6,410 nucleotides of DNA from Candidatus Izemoplasma sp. (lineage in GTDB: Bacteria > Bacillota_I > Bacilli_A > Izemoplasmatales > Izemoplasmataceae). The DNA lies in the NCBI GenBank assembly GCA_021736285.1, contig JAIPGE010000082.1, forward strand, positions 1 to 6,410, given 5' to 3'. Below the pieces are notes generated by a model, which had not been told where the DNA came from, ran no database searches, and was given only the letters and a program-made list of their open reading frames with translations. The stretch's first letter is position 1. The number at the start of each line of letters is the position of its first letter. The position numbers and the translations under genes were made by a program. Positions 5,931-6,410 of the stretch are shown piece after piece.

Positions 5931-6410
5931 ATGAATATAAAAAAACGTGTTGAATCGGGTAAAAAGGTTCGCGAACAAAAATCTGTTCCAGGTGTTATTT
6001 ATGGAAAAGGGATTGACAGCGTTTCAGTACAGGCAGAATATCAAGAAGTCAAAAAAACATTTAATCAATATGGTCGTAATATGACCTTTAACATTGCATT
6101 AGATGGTGATGAACATATTGTTTACATTAAAGATATTCAAACAGATTATATGAATACAAACGAAATTATCCACTTTGATCTACAAAAAGTATCTAGTAGT
6201 GATACAATTACTTCTTATGTACCATTAAACTTAATCGGACGTGACGATAGAGCAAAAGTCGGATTGGTATTAACGATTAACTTAGATGAAGTAGAAGTTG
6301 AGTATTAAGTTGGTAAAGGAGTTTCAAAAATTGATGTTGACCTTTCAGGTTTAGAAGAAAATGAAAGTGTTCATGTATCAGACATTGATGTTCCAGAAGG
6401 TATTACAATG
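5931..6410 (+). pseudogene. rplY: Ribosomal protein L25 / Ctc, in-frame stop at 6306, 3' end outside window
   Basis: L25 (TL5/Ctc) binds 5S rRNA in the large ribosomal subunit. Residues 1-90 form the 5S-binding domain, with VPGVIYGKG (19-27), YIKDIQTD (65-72) and IIHFDLQKV (79-87). The TL5 domain starts near YVPLNLIG (96-103) and LDEVEVEY (118-125). At codon 126 the frame meets TAA, yet the same frame continues VGKGVSKIDVDLSGLEENES, then VHVSDIDVPEGITM to the edge. This is the expected continuation for Ctc (I-x-V-D-x-S-x-L, V-x-D-I/L-x-x-P-x-G). The frame is not shifted; one base change turning TAA into TTA (Leu) would restore it. If the stop is real, translation gives a 125-aa protein with the 5S domain but most of the C-terminal domain missing. 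A sequencing error is equally possible. ATG 5931 follows AGGAG by 7 nt. Confidence 0.88.

Noticed and set aside
5778..5978. 66-codon minus-strand ORF across the rplY leader
   Set aside because: It overlaps promoters and the start of rplY, with no supporting SD or family signal.
6300..6320. Programmed frameshift or stop recoding in L25
   Set aside because: The frame is the same on both sides, so no shift is needed, and TAA recoding has no support elsewhere in the window. A point mutation or read error is simpler.
1..6410. Mobile element, CRISPR array, tRNA or phage attachment site
   Set aside because: No transposase, integrase, terminal repeats, regularly spaced repeats or tRNA-like cloverleaf sequence was seen on either strand.

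Overview
The window is AT-rich, densely packed and coded entirely on the + strand. Shine-Dalgarno (SD) sites are strong, and a B. subtilis-like neighbourhood (RNase P RNA next to a YpsC-type methyltransferase) is present. This suggests a low-GC Bacillota or a walled/wall-less relative near the Bacillota-Mycoplasmatota boundary (Haloplasma/Izemoplasma-type lineages). TGA acts as a stop: the cation transporter and the permease both end in TGA, and tryptophan is written TGG. The mycoplasma code is therefore not in use. The lineage is inferred and was not tested by any search.

Layout. Bases 1-90 look like the 3' end of the RNase P RNA gene (rnpB), cut by the window edge. A tight run follows: an RDD-family membrane protein, a THUMP-domain RNA methyltransferase (YpsC/RlmL type), a zinc-type cation diffusion facilitator and a small PspC-domain membrane protein. 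Gaps are 0-12 nt and SD sites overlap the preceding stop codons, so the four genes are probably one transcript. They combine RNA maturation/modification with membrane and metal homeostasis.

A 71-nt gap holding an AT-rich palindrome and -10-like elements leads to a complete three-gene amino-acid ABC importer: lipoprotein binding protein, permease and ATPase. Its genes overlap by 8 and 3 nt. A strong intrinsic terminator whose stem contains the ATPase stop codon closes the operon.

The second half has two single-gene units. The first is a 156-aa protein of unknown function with a faint GNAT-like C-terminal half. It lies behind an extended -10 promoter whose start region is covered by a perfect 10-bp inverted repeat. 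The second is ribosomal protein L25/Ctc (rplY), behind a 177-nt leader with two promoter candidates and a long-loop inverted repeat. The L25 frame is interrupted by an in-frame TAA at 6306-6308, after which recognisable L25 sequence continues in the same frame to the window edge.

No mobile element, CRISPR array, tRNA or convincing new multi-gene system is visible. The points most worth a second look are the interrupted L25 gene and the operator-like repeats around the 156-aa orphan.
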